Assembly: GCA_036320915.1 (NCBI GenBank)
Contig: JAXBDG010000011.1
Coordinates: 518,501-582,500, forward strand
DNA: 64,000 bases
Direction of reading: 5' to 3'
Source of the DNA: Linnemannia elongata
Lineage: Eukaryota > Mortierellomycota > Mortierellomycetes > Mortierellales > Mortierellaceae
The notes under the pieces are model-generated. The model worked only from the letters and a program-made list of their open reading frames with translations, had not been told where the DNA came from and searched no databases. Shown here in pieces: positions 51,190 to 62,614 of this stretch. Both the position numbers and the translations under genes were made by a program. Each line of letters begins with the position of its first letter. Within the stretch, counting starts at the first letter, position 1.

Positions 51190-51564
51190 GAACTTTGTAT
51201 GAAGTGCAAGGAAGGTGGAGGTGTGAAAGAGCTGGAACGTGTGGGTGTCCAGAAATAAAACAAACATATCCCGCGTTAAAAATGGAACGGCATTTGCCAC
51301 CAAATTGGTGTTGAACCATTATTGCCACTGTTTTTAAAACCTTTCTTTCTCCTCGTTTGACGATTCATTCTTTCCCCTTACCTCCCTCCAAAGCACGAGC
51401 ATTCTCGCTCGACATCCACCTAGCATCGCACCCAGCATCGCACCCACTAACGAACCCCTCCACCCTGTACATTAGACAAGAGCCGCAGGGCGTGATCAGA
51501 ATCGCATTCACCCCTCCTTTATTCCATCTCCCTTGTCTGTCAGACTTCTCCTCAGTCTGTCGAC
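51190..51564. other. Intergenic region, eIF3L to REV3
   Basis: AATAAA at about 51255 may serve the eIF3L 3' end. The last 220 bases are C-rich with a short direct repeat (agcatcgcaccc, two copies at about 51421-51445). No gene is seen. Confidence 0.5.
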
Positions 51565-54500
51565 ATGGACTCTTCTTCCATTGCTGGAACATCGACAACC
51601 CATAACAACAGTACCAGCCTTGGACAATGGCTTTCAGGAGAAGGTGATTCATTTGCCGGGCCACTCGCCCAGTCTGGTCAAGACCAAGACCAGGAACAAC
51701 AACCACAACACTCCATCACCGCACCACTCGAACAAACTTTCGGACCTGAAGAACAAACCACCATCCTGCCGTCGAACAATACTACAGAGGAACTCCTAGG
51801 AGGAGAAGTAGTGGCGGAAGAAGAACGGTCAATACACGTTGTCCAGAGCACACGAACAAGGCGGTTCAAGAATCGGATTGCAGATTTAGATTATACGATG
51901 GCTCCGCCTGGACCATTGGACGTGCAAGAGTGTCAATTCTTGCCGTCGCATATTCCTGTCCAGAAGGTGCCTGTGATTCGGATCTATGGCGCTAATGAGG
52001 CTGGACAGAAAACTTGTGTTCATATTCATCAGGTAAAGCTATTATGTGCGTGTGTTTTTTTGGTCTTTGTTTACTCTTGTGAGCATTGTTCTGGATGCCC
52101 CTAGTGCTTACGGATGATTGCATTACTTTAGGTCTATCCCTACTTTTATGTGCCGTATCAAGGATCATTGAACCCGGCTGAGCGTAAGGATCAGAATTGT
52201 CTCTCAAATTATCAGGTACATTGCGAAGTAAACTAGCGGTTAGCTGAATACATGCCTGCGCCTTTCTTCTTGTTGCAATACGTAGTTCATGGCTACATCC
52301 ACCAACTAGGAGTCAGTCTGAATCACGCGTCGGCAATCACGTTCAACACACCCCCACAGGATCTCCGGAGATCACAATATGTCGCAGCGATCACACCTGT
52401 TAAGGGCATTCCATTCTACGGATACCATGTCGGGTATTCATACTTTCTCAAAATCTATCTGTTCAACCCGGATTTCGAGAGTCGCATTGTAGAGCTGATG
52501 CGGAGTGGGGCTGTCATGCGCACGGTCTTTCAACCGTTCGAGGCCCATGTTCCCTTTCGGCTCCAGTTCTTTATTGACTACAACTTGTATGGGATGGGAT
52601 GGCTGGAACTTGAGGATGCTCTTCTGAGGAGCGACGTGCCAGGTAACAAAAAGACTGTCTGAAAACGCGACTTTTATGTAGTATGACAAACTACAGGATC
52701 GCGGACGTTGACAGTGACCGATTTTATGCCTTTTCTATAGTTCCTGCTGAAGGCGATCACCCAAAGAAATTGACAAAGGGAACTGTCATGGATACAAGGA
52801 TTTGGTCACCCGAGAACGACCCAGGACGGATATCGCATTGCGAGATCGAGATGGACACTACAGCAGATCGGATCATCAACCGAGACCTTGCACCTGAGCG
52901 AGATACACATTTCTCACTAGAGGAGTGCTTTAAGCCACCGCCCTCAACGGCTCAAGTACCATCTGTCGCTGGCCTATGGGAGGTATAAATATTTAGATGA
53001 TGTCGCCGAAATCATATCGTCAGTTCACTTCTAAGATACCCTGTGCTAACTCACATTGTCGATTGTTAGGATGATATGCGGAGGAGAAAAGCAAACAACC
53101 TCCCTTCTCAGGAAGCACCAAAGACACAGATTCGGGAGCCGGAGACGATACCATGGCTGAACCATGATCTCAACAAACGCATGGTAGCCAGCCTAGTCAA
53201 GGAGATGGTGGAACGCCAGAGTCAGGAAAAGACCCCAACTCAGGGTGACTTTGACAATTACAGGACCAAAGTTGATCCCCTTGCCGAGTCGTTGATGACG
53301 GCTTATGAGAGTGTCGAGTTTATGTGTTCAAGATTGGTCCCGGAGTCGGAGGAGCCTTCCAAGCACCAGACGCAGTTGCAGGTTGCTCATGACGCGTCAT
53401 TTGTGATTGATGAGTCGGAGAGTTCGATCTATGTCGACGAGAGTATTCTCCTGTCCCAGACGGTATGTGGCCAAGCAAAAGTCGCATATGGTCGCGTAAT
53501 AATTTTGTCCGCACTGCTTGGAAGCTGACGTTGACTTGAGGTGTTTCGAATTAGGCTGCCAAGTTTGAAGAAGACAACATGGACACGCGGAAGGAAACAT
53601 TCAAAGGTCTGGCAGGTCTCGGAGGAATTGACGAGCAGGATGAGGATGAAGATGCTTTCCCGTTGCCTGAAATGGACATGGACGACTTTCAGGAGGAGGA
53701 CTTTATGGATGAGGCGGAGCATTGGGATGATCTTGAGGCCTCAGATTCCGACCTAGCAGATCCTACCTCTGACGAGGGAGCAGGCTACCAGACAGACGAT
53801 GCTCCAGTTCAACTGACGAGCGACGAGCATATTCCGCAGTTTGACGGTGGTGGCGATTTTTGTGATGAGGATGTTGCAGGCAAGAAGCAAGAGACTAACG
53901 AGGACAAGTGGAAGAAGATAACCATAAGGCGCAAGCGTGGTCGTGATATGTCGTCAAACATCGTAGCACCGATTGAGCAGAGTCCCAAAGCCAAGCGATT
54001 TCGTGAGCTGGAGCCTACTGAAGGGTCTGACGGACAGAGTTTGAAACCAGCAACGCCGCTAATTTTGACCCACCAACGGTCGCGCACAGTAGGAACATCA
54101 TCCTCAAAACCAGTCGCGTCAGCTGCTCGTGGCTCTCCAGCAAAAGCGCCTGCATCTCGTTCTTTGAAGGTTTCTTCGCCGGATCCTTATTCGACACCTG
54201 ATGATGATGTCAATCTTATAACGACATTTAGAGGCAGATACATTTTCGACTGCGTTGAGATTCCCAAGAGGGAGGCTCCATCGACACCGTCATCTTCGAC
54301 TCGCACCTCTCAATCTCTTAACAAGAAGCCTCAAACTCCCGTCAAAGCCACCAGATATGCACCAAAAGTATATGAGGAGGTCGAGGATGATCCTATTGAG
54401 GACTTCGACGACGGAGAAGCAGAGGACAAGAAGCTCGACGATCGTCCCATGGAAGAATTGCCTGGCGATGAGTCAGACGTCCTAATAGTGGACGCCACAC

Positions 54501-57500
54501 CTGTTTCCAGGGCACCTCTTGGACTCTCCTCACCACCCGGTGACCTTGATTCACCACCTTCTCCGCGTCAGAACTACTTTCTCTCTACCTTGGAGGAAGT
54601 TTGGTCCTCGCCCTCTCCAGAGACGAGTAAACCCGACTTTTTCTTCTCCCCTCCTTGCCCTCGATCACCGTACCATATACCCGCTCACTCTACTCCGACC
54701 AAGGCCGACTCATCCATTAGCGACTCCAGTCGACAGACGCTTGCTTCTCTGTCTTCAAGCCCGCCGCAGACCAGTCCTGAGAAGGGCCGATCCTCACAGC
54801 GGAAGCGCTCATCTGGAGCCATGTCAGATCTGGATATAATCAATGAGACGATGTTCATCAGGAAATCCGATCTGGCAGAGCTGCTGGAGGAACGAGATGT
54901 GAAGAGGAGAAGCAGCGTCGAGTCTGGGGATGGTCGTGGCCACCAGGCTGAGCATTCCGGGTCGCTCGACAAGGTGTCGAGTGGGATTCTGGTAGATGAT
55001 TTGATCATTGTGGATGAGATTGAATCGTGCACGCCTCCCAAGGAACCGTCTCCTTCACTGCGACCAGCTCAGCAGCATTCACTTCCGGAATCTGAGCACA
55101 GCTCGCCACCGCTTCAGTACACGACTACGTCATTGCATAACGCGCCACAGATACCCTACAACCCATATTTGGCTCAGGCACTGACAGGCAGTCATGGAGA
55201 GGCGTCAGGCAGTCATGGAGAGGCGTCAGGCATCCATGTTTACCAGTTTTCTTTCGCACCACCGACGACAAAGAGCCTGGTGTCGTCTTTAACAGAACTT
55301 GGACTTCCAAATCTTGTTCACCAAAAGCCATATTTTTCCAACGAGGCTGATGTCCCTTCCAAGGCTAAGGTTTTCGGTGGCAAAGAGTTTCGGTTACAGT
55401 CTAAAGGTCTCAAGAGTATGCCGCAGTTCAAAGGACGGTTTGACCTAGGCAAGAAATTGCCACCTGGGGCAGGATATCAATACTGGGAGCCCAACTTGCG
55501 GCCGCCTACGTATGCAGAGGCTCTGGTTTGGTTGAAGGAGGATAAGGAGAGAGTCAAGGCATCTTTGAGATCAGCGGCGGAAGCTTCGACGCAACAGAAG
55601 CGAGAGAAGATTTCACAGATCGAAGGGCCAACTCAGAAGAACCCGTTTGGGTGCAAGAATACTCCTACAAAGGTTGCTGGCTCAGTTGCAATCGAGAAGG
55701 ACTATTTGGACGTGTTGAGTATGGAGGTACACTGTCGAACGAGAGGCGGATTGTTGCCTGATCCGAAAGTTGATCCCATCTTGGCTGTGTTCTACTGCTG
55801 GCAGACTGAACGCGAAGGCCTCACCTCGAATGGATGGGTACCTGGGTAAGTCAGAATAGATACAAGAATGATGCGCTAGGTCGATAAGATGGATGCTCAA
55901 TGTGTCATTACTATTGCGCATCGACTAGTTTGTTCATACTACGTCTACAGTTTCCATGTAGGCATGATCACGTATGAGGGGTCTGGCATGCATAAGAAGC
56001 TGGCCTTGGGCCCACTGGGAGTGAGCGTCGAGGTTGCGATGGATGAAGGTGCGATGATGAACACTGTAATTGACCGTGTCCGGCAACTGGATCCCGACAT
56101 TCTTGCGGGTTACGAGGTTCACAACCTGTCATGGGGGTATTTGGTGGATCGGTATCAGGCAGCGTTCTCGATGGACTTGACCAAATTGATTTCTCGTATC
56201 CGGCCCCTCAAAGCCCCCATCCTGTCCAAGAGCGCAATGGAGGCCCAGAATTCGTTCAATAGCCGAAAGAACTCTGGGTTGAAGGTTGTGGGACGGCATG
56301 TTTTCAATGTCTGGCGACTGATCCGTGGAGAGGTTGCTCTGACGAACTATGGGTACTGCAACGTGGTGTTTCATGTTCTCCAACAAAGGTGAGTGAGTAC
56401 AGAAGCATTTGCAAAGAGTAGGTTAAGTGTGGTTGGGCACGTTTTGAACCAGTCGTTGACGCTTCTGCCTATGCTCCATAGGATCCCTCATTACTCGTTC
56501 GAGACACTTACAACGTGGTGGAATGATGATTCTGCCTTGCACCAATGTCGTGCCATCAAGAACTACGTCCACCGAGTCCAGTACGTGCTCCAGCTGATCG
56601 AGTCCCAGGAGCTGATCTCTCGGACAAGCGAGTTTGCTCGTGTCTTTGGAGTAGACTTTTTCAGTGTCATCTCTCGTGGATCACAATACAAGGTTGAGTC
56701 ATTGATGGTCCGCCTGTCCAAACCAGAGAACTATATCATGATCTCCCCGAGCCGAGCTCAGGTGGGCGCTCAGAGGGCAGCAGAGGTGATCCCGATGGTC
56801 ATGGAGCCCGAATCTGGATTCTACGAGGATCCTGTTGTTGTCTTGGATTTCCAGAGTTTGTACCCGAGTGTCATGATTGCCTACAACTATTGTTACTCGA
56901 CGTGCTTAGGCAAGCTTGGGGGAGGGACCAAACTGGGAGTCATGACGGATTATGTTGTTCAGGATGGGATCCTTCCATTGATGCAGAATCACTTGAACAG
57001 TAAGTATTTGTCTCTATTTATCATGTTAATTGAACGAATGTCGTATACATAAGGCGTTTTTAACTTCTTGTTCCTTGTTATTTGCCGATAGTCGCGCCGA
57101 ATCATGTTATGTATGTGAACCAGGAGATTCGGCGGAGTCTTCTGGCGAGGATGTTATCAGAGATTCTGGACACTCGAGTCATGGTCAAGAAGGCGATGAA
57201 GGAATACCCCAGCAACAAGTCGCTTCTCAAACTCCTGGACGCTCGTCAGCTATCACTCAAGTTTATCGCCAACGTTACATACGGCTACACCTGTGCCTCT
57301 TTCTCTGGTCGGATGCCCGGTGTCGAGATTGCAGACTCGATCGTGCTCTCAGCGCGTGAGACCCTCGAGCGATCGATCCGTTTCGTGAACGAGAACCCGA
57401 AATGGAATGCACGCGTTGTCTATGGTGACACAGACAGTATGTTTGTGCAGCTCAAGGGGCGGACTCGACAGGAAGCGTTTAAGATCGGATACGATATTTC

Positions 57501-59202
57501 GGAGACCATCACGCGGATGAACCCTCGACCGGTAAAGCTCAAGTTTGAGAAGGTCTATCATCCTTGCTTTCTGGTCACCAAGAAGCGATATGTTGGGTCG
57601 TCTTATGAAACGCCTGGCCAGGTTGAGCCGATCTTTGACGCCAAGGGTATTGAGACCATTCGTCGCGATGGTGTGCCCGCCGTCCAGAAAATCATGGAAA
57701 CTTGTGTCAAGTAAGCTTTTATTATTTTAATGCTTCGCGTTTTGTACATTTGAAAATTTGAAAATTTGAGCAAGTAGTTGATCAATGATCGTTTGTTTAT
57801 TGTAATCTAATTGTAGGACAATGTTTCGAACGCAAGATTTGTCCCTTGTTAAGGCGTACTTGGTGCGTCAACTTGGCAAGATTCTTGAGGGGCGTGTTCC
57901 TGTCCCCGACTTGATGTTTGGCAAGGAAGTCAAGCTTGGACGATACAGGTAACGATCATTTGCCGAGTCGCTGAGTTTGCTTAAATGCTTCTCGCTTGGC
58001 CAAATTCTCATCATTGCATTTCTACTTTTATGACATTGTTTTTCAGTGAGAAGGGAGTGCCGCCTCCAGGCGCGGTTGTGTCGGCGAGGAGGATGGAGCT
58101 GGACCCTCGGTCAGAGCCTCAGTATGGTGAACGCGTTCCCTATGTGGTTGTCTACGGCGACCCCAGTGCTCGATTGACGGATCAAGTCGTAGAACCCAGG
58201 GAGCTCCTCAGGAACAAGGACCTCCGACTAAACGGTGAATATTACATCAGGAAGCATGTCATTCCTTCGTTGGAGAGGATCCTGCAGCTCGCTGGCGCGG
58301 ATGTCAAGGCCTGGTATGATGAGATGCCGAGAGTTCAGAGAGCCATTCCCATGACCGCGCTGGGAGTTGGTGCACCATCGTCGGCGGCTAATGTGGTTCC
58401 GAACGAGCAGACAGCCGCCGCGCTGGCTGCTCAGCATCGCCAGACTGCTACTGGAGTTAACCTTGGTGACGCATCTGATCAAGCAGTCGTTCCTCCTTCT
58501 GAATCTGAAACTGGAACAGCGGGTGCAAAGGGAACAGGCCATGAGATGGCAATCGGGCATTCATTTGGACCTATGGCACCTCTGGGACCTCCGAAGTTCA
58601 AGCCTAAGCGACGACGTGGTGGCAAAGGGTTCGTCTCCGTTGGATCGCGAATTGATCGTTACTACCAGAGTCAGTCTTGTATCGTCTGTGGCAAACTTGT
58701 CGTTGGCAAGAAGACTGGTTCAGGTAACTTTATCTTTGTTTTATTCACGCGCGTCTGATTTTTGGAGACCAGTTGTTTTCAAGTTTCGAGACTGACCAGC
58801 AATGAATTATGTTTTGTGCAAATAGATGTGTGCACGGACTGTTCGAGTGACTATGGTCGAGTCAATTCCATCTTTACGATGCAGACTCGATTGTCGAACG
58901 CTGAGAAATTGTTCCGTGCAACAGTGGATGTCTGCAGTTCTTGCTGTCGTGCTCCACCCTCTGGCGGAGTTGGCGTCAAAGTAGGTGGAGGAAAAGGGTC
59001 GTCATCGTCATCGAAGGGTGGAGAAGCCGCCGTTGTTGATGTGGGTTTTCCTGGTGGCGATGTGACAGGGACGGAGGTGGTGGGGTGTGAGAGCTTGGAG
59101 TGCACGGTGTTTTGGCAGAGACGGAGGGCGCAGGACGCGGTTGTTGTTGCTCATCATCAGAACGACAGGGTGATGCGTGAATTAGAGGAGTTGGATTTTT
59201 GA
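51565..59202 (+). CDS. REV3: DNA polymerase zeta catalytic subunit
   Basis: Twelve exons: 51565-52032, 52132-52183, 52286-52642, 52741-52982, 53070-53462, 53555-55845, 55951-56388, 56482-56999, 57092-57710, 57817-57948, 58047-58723, 58826-59202; 2187 residues. Pol zeta extends primers past DNA lesions and is the main source of damage-induced mutation in fungi. An N-terminal family B part (VKGIPFYGYH, FQPFEAHVPFRLQFFIDYNLYG) is followed by a long acidic, Ser-rich linker (about 505-1200), an inactivated exonuclease-like domain, and the polymerase: motif A DFQSLYPS (Asp1536), motif B KFIANVTYGY, motif C YGDTDS (Asp1699, Asp1701). CysA is C2048/C2051/C2065/C2068; CysB, the 4Fe-4S ligand set, is C2099/C2102/C2150/C2155. 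Exon 2 was ended at the GTAAGG at 52184 because only that donor joins exon 3 in the conserved frame. The CysB loop carries a Gly/Ser-rich insert. Confidence 0.94.
55189..55230 (+). repeat. 21-nt direct repeat, two copies, in REV3
   Basis: Two adjacent identical 21-base units (ggcagtcatggagaggcgtca) encode GSHGEAS twice in the linker before the exonuclease-like domain; a third unit starts and then diverges. Confidence 0.9.
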
Positions 59203-59647
59203 GGTCGTGAGCAGGCTTGATTGAAAATCAAAAAAAAAAAAAAATGACCCAAGTAAAAACTCATTGTTCGCAGCTGAGTCACATACTCATATGCGCACTC
59301 TTTGGTAATAGCCTTGTCCTTGCTCCAGTGCACAATGGCGCTCGTAAATACAAAAAAGATGGCCTTCACCCTCCAAAATCAGTGCTTGACTTGATTGAGG
59401 ATTGTTGAACAGTAATGCACAGGACATAGACTATTTGGATGATACCACGTCAAAAGAAAGAAAAAAAGGTTTAGAATTTGACCCGACGCGACCAAATGAT
59501 CATCTTTTTTTTTTTGCGCGACGCGTCTTAGCTTTTGCTTCTGCTCACAGAGTACGAAGGAGAAGGTGGTTTATTATGATTAGGGGTATAGAACGAACAA
59601 ACAAAAGAAGAAAAGTATATTAGGGGTATCTGAAAAGGGTAGCAGAT
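59203..59647. other. Convergent 3' region, REV3 / C2H2 gene
   Basis: No gene is seen between the two stop codons. It contains short A and T runs that may be parts of the two 3' ends. Confidence 0.5.
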
Positions 59648-62614
59648 TCAATACAACATCTTGGCCCTCGCCCTCGCAGCCAACAATCTATCAACTTCAT
59701 GAGTTGCCGGGTGGAGTCCATCATCCCTCGCAGCCTTGACGGTATAATGTCTCAACAGCGCGTCGCGTCTCACAAAGGGACGATGACAGAAATCACAGGG
59801 CCACGTCATTTCCTGGTGTTTGGAGGTCTGGTGTCTTTTGAGGTCATGAATCCGGCCAAAGGATTCGCCGGGACAGAGTTCACAGCGGAAGGTCATTGCA
59901 TCTGTTATTGGGTTGTAGACCATGATGGCTCCTTCCTCGTTCCTGACGACCGTCATGCCCTCGGTTCCTGGGAGTGGTTGGAGCTGCTGGTTTTGTTGAT
60001 GTGCAGAGGAAGGGGCAGGCATTATTTGGCTGTGACCGTGACCACCCATGGTAGAGGGTGTGGGAGGACGAGACGTGAAGGAAAAGACCGCCGAGTTGGA
60101 CGACGACGAACCAGATGACCCACTGTTGGAAGACTGACCAGACGAGGCAGACGATTCGGATTCCATTGGCAGGCGTTGAGAGAACGCGAGGGATGACAGC
60201 TTTGGCAGTTCGAGACCAAGACCGGTTGAGTCAGAACGATGTCCATGTTGAGGATACGAGTGTCGGTAAGACTGGGGGTGCTGTTGACTAGACTTCTGCT
60301 GTTGTTGGGGTCGACCCATCTGGGGCAATCGGTTCTCGTGGTCGTATTGCGACAGAGAAGACGTAAGTGACGTCGACTGGGGATACTGGCGTTGATGATG
60401 TGTCTGTGGCTCCCGGCGTTGGTGGTGCTGCTGCGATGGGTACCGGTGATGACACTGCTGCTGGGGCTGATAAAATTGGCTATGCTGACGCCTATCAGAT
60501 TGGTACTCCCTCAAGGACCCAAACGAGGCGCGGTTAGCAAGGGTGGTGGTCGCATGGACAGGAGGAGGAGGAGGTGACAGAGGGGCCGAGTGCTCTCTAT
60601 CAGAGACATGGGATAAAGGAGAGGCCGAGGGCGAAGAGCTGGCCGATCGATTGTCGTTGTTACTGTTGTTGATGGGAGAAGGTGGGTGACGCTCATAAAG
60701 CATCTTTTGGGCTTTGCTTCGGTAATCATGGGATTTGTTGTGGTCTGAAACGTCAATTGGGCGTTTTGTTGTAGGGGAAGGTGGCTGTGTTTGTTGATAT
60801 TGTTGGTGTGCTGTTGAAGAAGAAAAGGATGTAGTGGTTGGTGCTGTTGTAATTGAAGTTAGGGGAGGAGGTGGGAGAGAACAGCCGCTGCTACTGGACG
60901 TCGATTTCTCTCTTGACGACGAGGAGAATGCAAAGGGAAGGGCGTGAGAGGGGGCATGCGTGTTGTTGCTGACAGAGTTTACTTTTGATGTTGCTGCTTC
61001 TTCTGATGCTGTTGCTGCTGATTGGGGAAGAGGTGGAAGAGACGAAGATGAGGCGGTGGTTGTGGAGGCGGAAGTGGAAGTGGAAGGCAAGAGGGAAGAA
61101 TGTGGTGGTGGTGAACTTGCTGAATTGTTGGGGCTATTAGGAACAGGGTAGAGAGTGTGTGAGGATCGTTGTTGCTTGCGTGGCGGATAGAGATCGGTCA
61201 TTTGTCTTGTCAAAGAGGCCGACGAGAACGACGACGACGATGATGATGGTGAGGTGGAGGACGGTAATAGGAGTGTTGAAGATGACGACAGAATGGAGGA
61301 TGATGAAGGCGATGTTGTTGCTGTTACTGTTGCTGTCGTTGAATTGGGTGTGGACCCAGAACTTCGACGGCGAGAGAGATGATTCCAATTATCAGAAGTG
61401 GGTGATGATGGTTGGATGATGTGCTCTTTTTTCTGTTGCTGCTTCTCTCTGTAGAGGCCATGGTCGTATTCACGTTTGCGATCATCGTGTTGCTGTTGCT
61501 GATCATGTTGCTCCCAACGGTGTGGCTGCCAGTGTCGCTGACTGCTGCGAGGGTGCTGTTGGTGTGACAGAGAAGTATGGGTGTGTTGATCACCAAACGG
61601 CCGCTTCAATTGACGGTCTGCCTCTCTCTTTTCGTTTAACTCTTGTTGATCCTTCTCCCCAGACTCCCTACGATCATGATAATGCTTCTGAAGAGATTCG
61701 TGTTGTTGGCGTGGGGAAGTTTCCTGGACTGGAACAGGGTAGGCCGAATTACACATGACAGGGGAGGGCGAATTGGTGTGTTGGGATGAGGATGTTGACC
61801 ATTCCCGCTGTGGTTCGCATTGATCCATCATCGAATCGGACGAAAGCTCTTCCATAACATATTCCCGCTTCATCAACTCTGCCATCTCATCTCCCCTTCG
61901 TGGCGCGGAACGACCGCGAGAGGTAGTAGTAATAACCGAGATGGATGAGGGATGGCGGTGACGCGGAGGATGGTGATGGTGTTGGTGGGAGGGCGAAGAA
62001 GGGACAAGGTGCGACCGAGAGGGGTGATGATGCATCGTTGCTTCCGATTCCAGACCAGGAGACAGAGATACATTCCTCGAGGAAGAAGAGGAAGAGGACG
62101 AAGATGAGGAAGAGGATGAGACCGGAGAAAAGGAGCGATAGGCCGATGATGCGCGAGGGGGAGTTGTCGTCGCTGTTGTCGTCGAACTTGGAGGTGGTGC
62201 GAGGGAGTAAGGGTGACAGCGAGGGCGATGTGGTGACATGGGCGAGACCATGTTGGCGATGGTTGGATGGATGGTGGAGCGCACCAGGGCTGCAGTGGAG
62301 ACATTCCGACTTCTGGGGCGTGTGTGATCGACTTGCCTGTGCGACCGCGCGTGATGTTGATGTTGGAGTTGGTGGAGAGGGTCTTGTCTCACAGAGTAAT
62401 GCCGTTCGTGTTCGTCCTCCTGGTGATACATGCGCTTTTGGGGAGCCTGTGCCTGGGGGACGAGTTGTGGGAGATATCTGTCGTGCTCGTGTTCTGGGAG
62501 CTGGTGTTGGTGTACGAATTGGCGGTGCTCATGTCGCTGGGGCTGCTGTTGAGGAGGAGGGAGTTGGTAATGATCTTGGCTGTTGCCACTTTGGACTTTG
62601 TTGTGAGCCAGCAT
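59648..62614 (-). CDS. C2H2 zinc-finger protein with very long low-complexity N-terminus
   Basis: A single exon on the minus strand gives 988 residues, the only intronless gene here. The first 900 residues are runs of Ser, Gln, His, Pro and Thr with basic patches. The only folded part is at the C-terminus: finger 1 with Cys911, Cys914, His928, His933 (LKRHQTSKHQ), and finger 2 with Cys940, Cys943, His956 and a distant His968, as in many fungal C2H2 proteins in which the last knuckle is long. It ends shortly after an Arg/Ala-rich helix (RLLAARARAK). It is probably a nuclear DNA-binding regulator; targets cannot be inferred. The start is the first Met after a C/T-rich leader and a stop-rich stretch. 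Confidence 0.85.
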   Translation of the reverse strand: MLAHNKVQSGNSQDHYQLPPPQQQPQRHEHRQFVHQHQLPEHEHDRYLPQLVPQAQAPQKRMYHQEDEHERHYSVRQDPLHQLQHQHHARSHRQVDHTRPRSRNVSTAALVRSTIHPTIANMVSPMSPHRPRCHPYSLAPPPSSTTTATTTPPRASSAYRSFSPVSSSSSSSSSSSSSSRNVSLSPGLESEATMHHHPSRSHLVPSSPSHQHHHHPPRHRHPSSISVITTTSRGRSAPRRGDEMAELMKREYVMEELSSDSMMDQCEPQREWSTSSSQHTNSPSPVMCNSAYPVPVQETSPRQQHESLQKHYHDRRESGEKDQQELNEKREADRQLKRPFGDQHTHTSLSHQQHPRSSQRHWQPHRWEQHDQQQQHDDRKREYDHGLYREKQQQKKEHIIQPSSPTSDNWNHLSRRRSSGSTPNSTTATVTATTSPSSSSILSSSSTLLLPSSTSPSSSSSSFSSASLTRQMTDLYPPRKQQRSSHTLYPVPNSPNNSASSPPPHSSLLPSTSTSASTTTASSSSLPPLPQSAATASEEAATSKVNSVSNNTHAPSHALPFAFSSSSREKSTSSSSGCSLPPPPLTSITTAPTTTSFSSSTAHQQYQQTQPPSPTTKRPIDVSDHNKSHDYRSKAQKMLYERHPPSPINNSNNDNRSASSSPSASPLSHVSDREHSAPLSPPPPPVHATTTLANRASFGSLREYQSDRRQHSQFYQPQQQCHHRYPSQQHHQRREPQTHHQRQYPQSTSLTSSLSQYDHENRLPQMGRPQQQQKSSQQHPQSYRHSYPQHGHRSDSTGLGLELPKLSSLAFSQRLPMESESSASSGQSSNSGSSGSSSSNSAVFSFTSRPPTPSTMGGHGHSQIMPAPSSAHQQNQQLQPLPGTEGMTVVRNEEGAIMVYNPITDAMTFRCELCPGESFGRIHDLKRHQTSKHQEMTWPCDFCHRPFVRRDALLRHYTVKAARDDGLHPATHEVDRLLAARARAKMLY

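Noticed and set aside
52252..52285. Extension of REV3 exon 3 upstream to the Met at 52252
   Set aside because: This would need an in-phase acceptor that does not exist; the CGTAG acceptor at 52285 with donor 52184 fits the conserved sequence.
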